Positions 14,610 through 15,624 of a stretch of 15,624 nt of DNA are shown here, piece by piece (within the stretch, counting starts at the first letter, position 1; each line of letters begins with the position of its first letter). The DNA is from Candidatus Nanopelagicaceae bacterium. GTDB lineage: Bacteria; Actinomycetota; Actinomycetes; Nanopelagicales; Nanopelagicaceae. The position numbers and the translations under genes were made by a program. Below the pieces are notes generated by a model. That model had not been told where the DNA came from and did no database searches. It worked only from the letters and a program-made list of their open reading frames with translations. Location of the stretch: assembly GCA_947490625.1 (NCBI GenBank), contig CANLHC010000009.1, positions 1 through 15,624 of the forward strand. Direction: 5' to 3'.

Positions 14610-15219
14610 TTCAATCGAGCCAAAGAAGAGCGGTATCGCCCACAATGTTGACGATGTCTCTTTCGTTGAGGTTAACCAACCAGGACCAGCACCTCTTGCA
14701 AAGCAAGCGCGAGGATTCTGGGTCACATTCCGTTCAATGTTTAAGAAGAATCTCACCGTTGCATATCCAGATGTAAAAGCGCCAACTGAAGAACGTTTTC
14801 ACGGTCGCCATCAACTTAATCGTCACCCTGATGGTTTAGAAAAATGCATCGGGTGCGAACTATGTGCGTGGGCTTGCCCGGCCGATGCAATCTTTGTCGA
14901 AGGCGCAGATAACACTCCGGATAATCAGATGTCACCGGGTGAGCGTTATGGCAAGGTCTATCAGATCAATTATCTTCGTTGTGTTTTCTGCGGTCTCTGC
15001 ATCGAAGCGTGCCCAACTCGTGCTTTGACTATGACAAATGAGTATGAACTCGCAGACTCTTCTCGCGAAAAATTGATCTTTGAGAAGGAAGATCTTCTTG
15101 CTCCATTGCGTGCAGGAATGTTGCAACCACCTCATCCAATGTATCCAGGGATGAATGACACAAATTATTACAACGGCGATGTGACTACAGCTCACCCTTC
15201 CCAAGAAGGGAAGCAATAA
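14602..15219 (+). CDS. nuoI: NADH-quinone oxidoreductase subunit I (NuoI, 23 kDa ferredoxin)
   Basis: A ferredoxin-like subunit with clusters N6a and N6b that passes electrons from NuoG to NuoB. In 205 residues both binding motifs are complete: CIGCELCAWACP (Cys82, 85, 88, 92) and CVFCGLCIEACP (Cys127, 130, 133, 137). The N-terminal 30 residues are polar and Pro-containing, followed by an amphipathic GFWVTFRSMFKKNLT stretch that would lie on the membrane. The start at 14602 is fixed by a strong AGGAGG (14591-14596) at 5-base spacing inside nuoH. The final codons form a short hairpin that also contains the putative nuoJ ribosome binding site. Confidence 0.97.
   Translation: MSNSIEPKKSGIAHNVDDVSFVEVNQPGPAPLAKQARGFWVTFRSMFKKNLTVAYPDVKAPTEERFHGRHQLNRHPDGLEKCIGCELCAWACPADAIFVEGADNTPDNQMSPGERYGKVYQINYLRCVFCGLCIEACPTRALTMTNEYELADSSREKLIFEKEDLLAPLRAGMLQPPHPMYPGMNDTNYYNGDVTTAHPSQEGKQ
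15195..15210 (+). promoter_or_regulatory. Hairpin at nuoI/nuoJ junction covering the putative nuoJ ribosome binding site
   Basis: CCCTTC (15195-15200), loop CCAA and GAAGGG (15205-15210) form a perfect six-pair, GC-rich stem inside the last nuoI codons. The 3' arm with the following AAG is the only Shine-Dalgarno-like purine run before the nuoJ ATG (15222), 11 bases away. No T-tract follows, so it is not a classical terminator. A ribosome finishing nuoI would melt the stem and free the site, which would couple nuoJ to nuoI. The coupling role is inference. Confidence 0.4.
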
Positions 15220-15221
15220 CA

Positions 15222-15624
15222 ATGTTGGAAATTGCAACGCCAGAGACTCTCATGTTCTGGGTACTTGCCCCACTTTCAGTGCTTGCAGCACTTGGAATGT
15301 TGGTTGTGAAAAAGGCAGTGCACTCTGCAATCTTGCTCGCACTTGTCATGGTTACTTTGGCAATCTTCTTTATCGCACAAGGCGCCGTATTCCTCGGTGT
15401 AGTTCAGATTGTTGTCTACACAGGTGCAGTGATGATGCTCTTCCTCTTTATTTTGATGTTGGTCGGTGTTGATGCATCGGATTCTCTTATTGAAACGATT
15501 ACAGGCTTGCGCTGGATTGCCATTGTCGCCGCAGTTGGATTTGGTGGACTCATGGTCACACTTATCGCGCGGGCAACGCTGGGTCGCCCTGCAGTCGGTC
15601 TTGAATTCGCAAATACTGGAGGCA
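15222..15624 (+). CDS. nuoJ: NADH-quinone oxidoreductase subunit J (NuoJ, ND6), N-terminal part
   Basis: A membrane subunit of complex I (ND6 family), cut by the right edge after 134 residues with no stop. It begins MLEIATPETLMFWVLAPLSV and shows four hydrophobic helices so far (about 10-28, 35-52, 57-81 and 94-114). The diagnostic stretch is GAVFLGVVQIVVYTGAVMML (about 54-73), which includes the helix that adopts a pi-bulge in known structures. It starts 2 bases after the nuoI stop, one of only two nuo junctions here without overlap, the other being nuoA/nuoB. It is preceded by the junction hairpin. nuoK and later genes presumably follow outside the window. Confidence 0.94.
   Translation, partial: MLEIATPETLMFWVLAPLSVLAALGMLVVKKAVHSAILLALVMVTLAIFFIAQGAVFLGVVQIVVYTGAVMMLFLFILMLVGVDASDSLIETITGLRWIAIVAAVGFGGLMVTLIARATLGRPAVGLEFANTGG

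Overview
This window reads as a chromosomal segment of a low-GC actinobacterium with tightly packed genes. I infer a streamlined freshwater type such as the acI/Nanopelagicales group (Planktophila-like), but the sequence does not prove the genus. The reasons are: actinobacterial protein architectures (a MenG starting MSRAxxDKxPxEVAAMFD, a NuoH of about 410 residues with a C-terminal tail, a NuoG carrying the extra N7 cluster); moderate GC of roughly 47%; GCA/GCT-rich codon use; and almost no intergenic DNA. The longest gene-free stretches are about 40-50 bases. No tRNA, rRNA, mobile element or CRISPR array was seen.

Left part (1-6138), menaquinone synthesis. A truncated reverse gene, probably menE, diverges from a forward run menB-menC-menD. 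menD meets a reverse-strand isochorismate synthase gene (menF type) tail to tail with a 9-base overlap. menF is second in a reverse bioY-menF pair. bioY diverges from menG, the last methyltransferase of the pathway. Together these encode chorismate to isochorismate (MenF), to SEPHCHC (MenD), OSB formation (MenC), probably OSB-CoA (MenE), DHNA-CoA (MenB), and final ring methylation (MenG). MenH and the prenyltransferase MenA are not in the window.

Right part (6180-15624), respiratory complex I. A forward operon nuoA-B-C-D-E-F-G-H-I-J runs off the right edge inside nuoJ. Junctions range from an 8-base overlap to a 3-base gap, with four TAATG stop/start fusions. All expected iron-sulfur ligands are visible: N2 in NuoB, N1a in NuoE, N3 in NuoF, N1b/N4/N5/N7 in NuoG and N6a/N6b in NuoI. 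The layout makes functional sense because complex I reduces the menaquinone made by the left-hand genes.

The content is essentially housekeeping and I do not see a new system. The points worth a second look are: an abrupt GC-rich composition over menG only; a consensus DnaA box in the bioY/menG divergent promoter; a glycine-type (bicarbonate-dependent class) MenB rather than the mycobacterial aspartate type; a probable leaderless GTG-started nuo operon; and a hairpin at the nuoI/nuoJ junction that would cover the nuoJ ribosome binding site.
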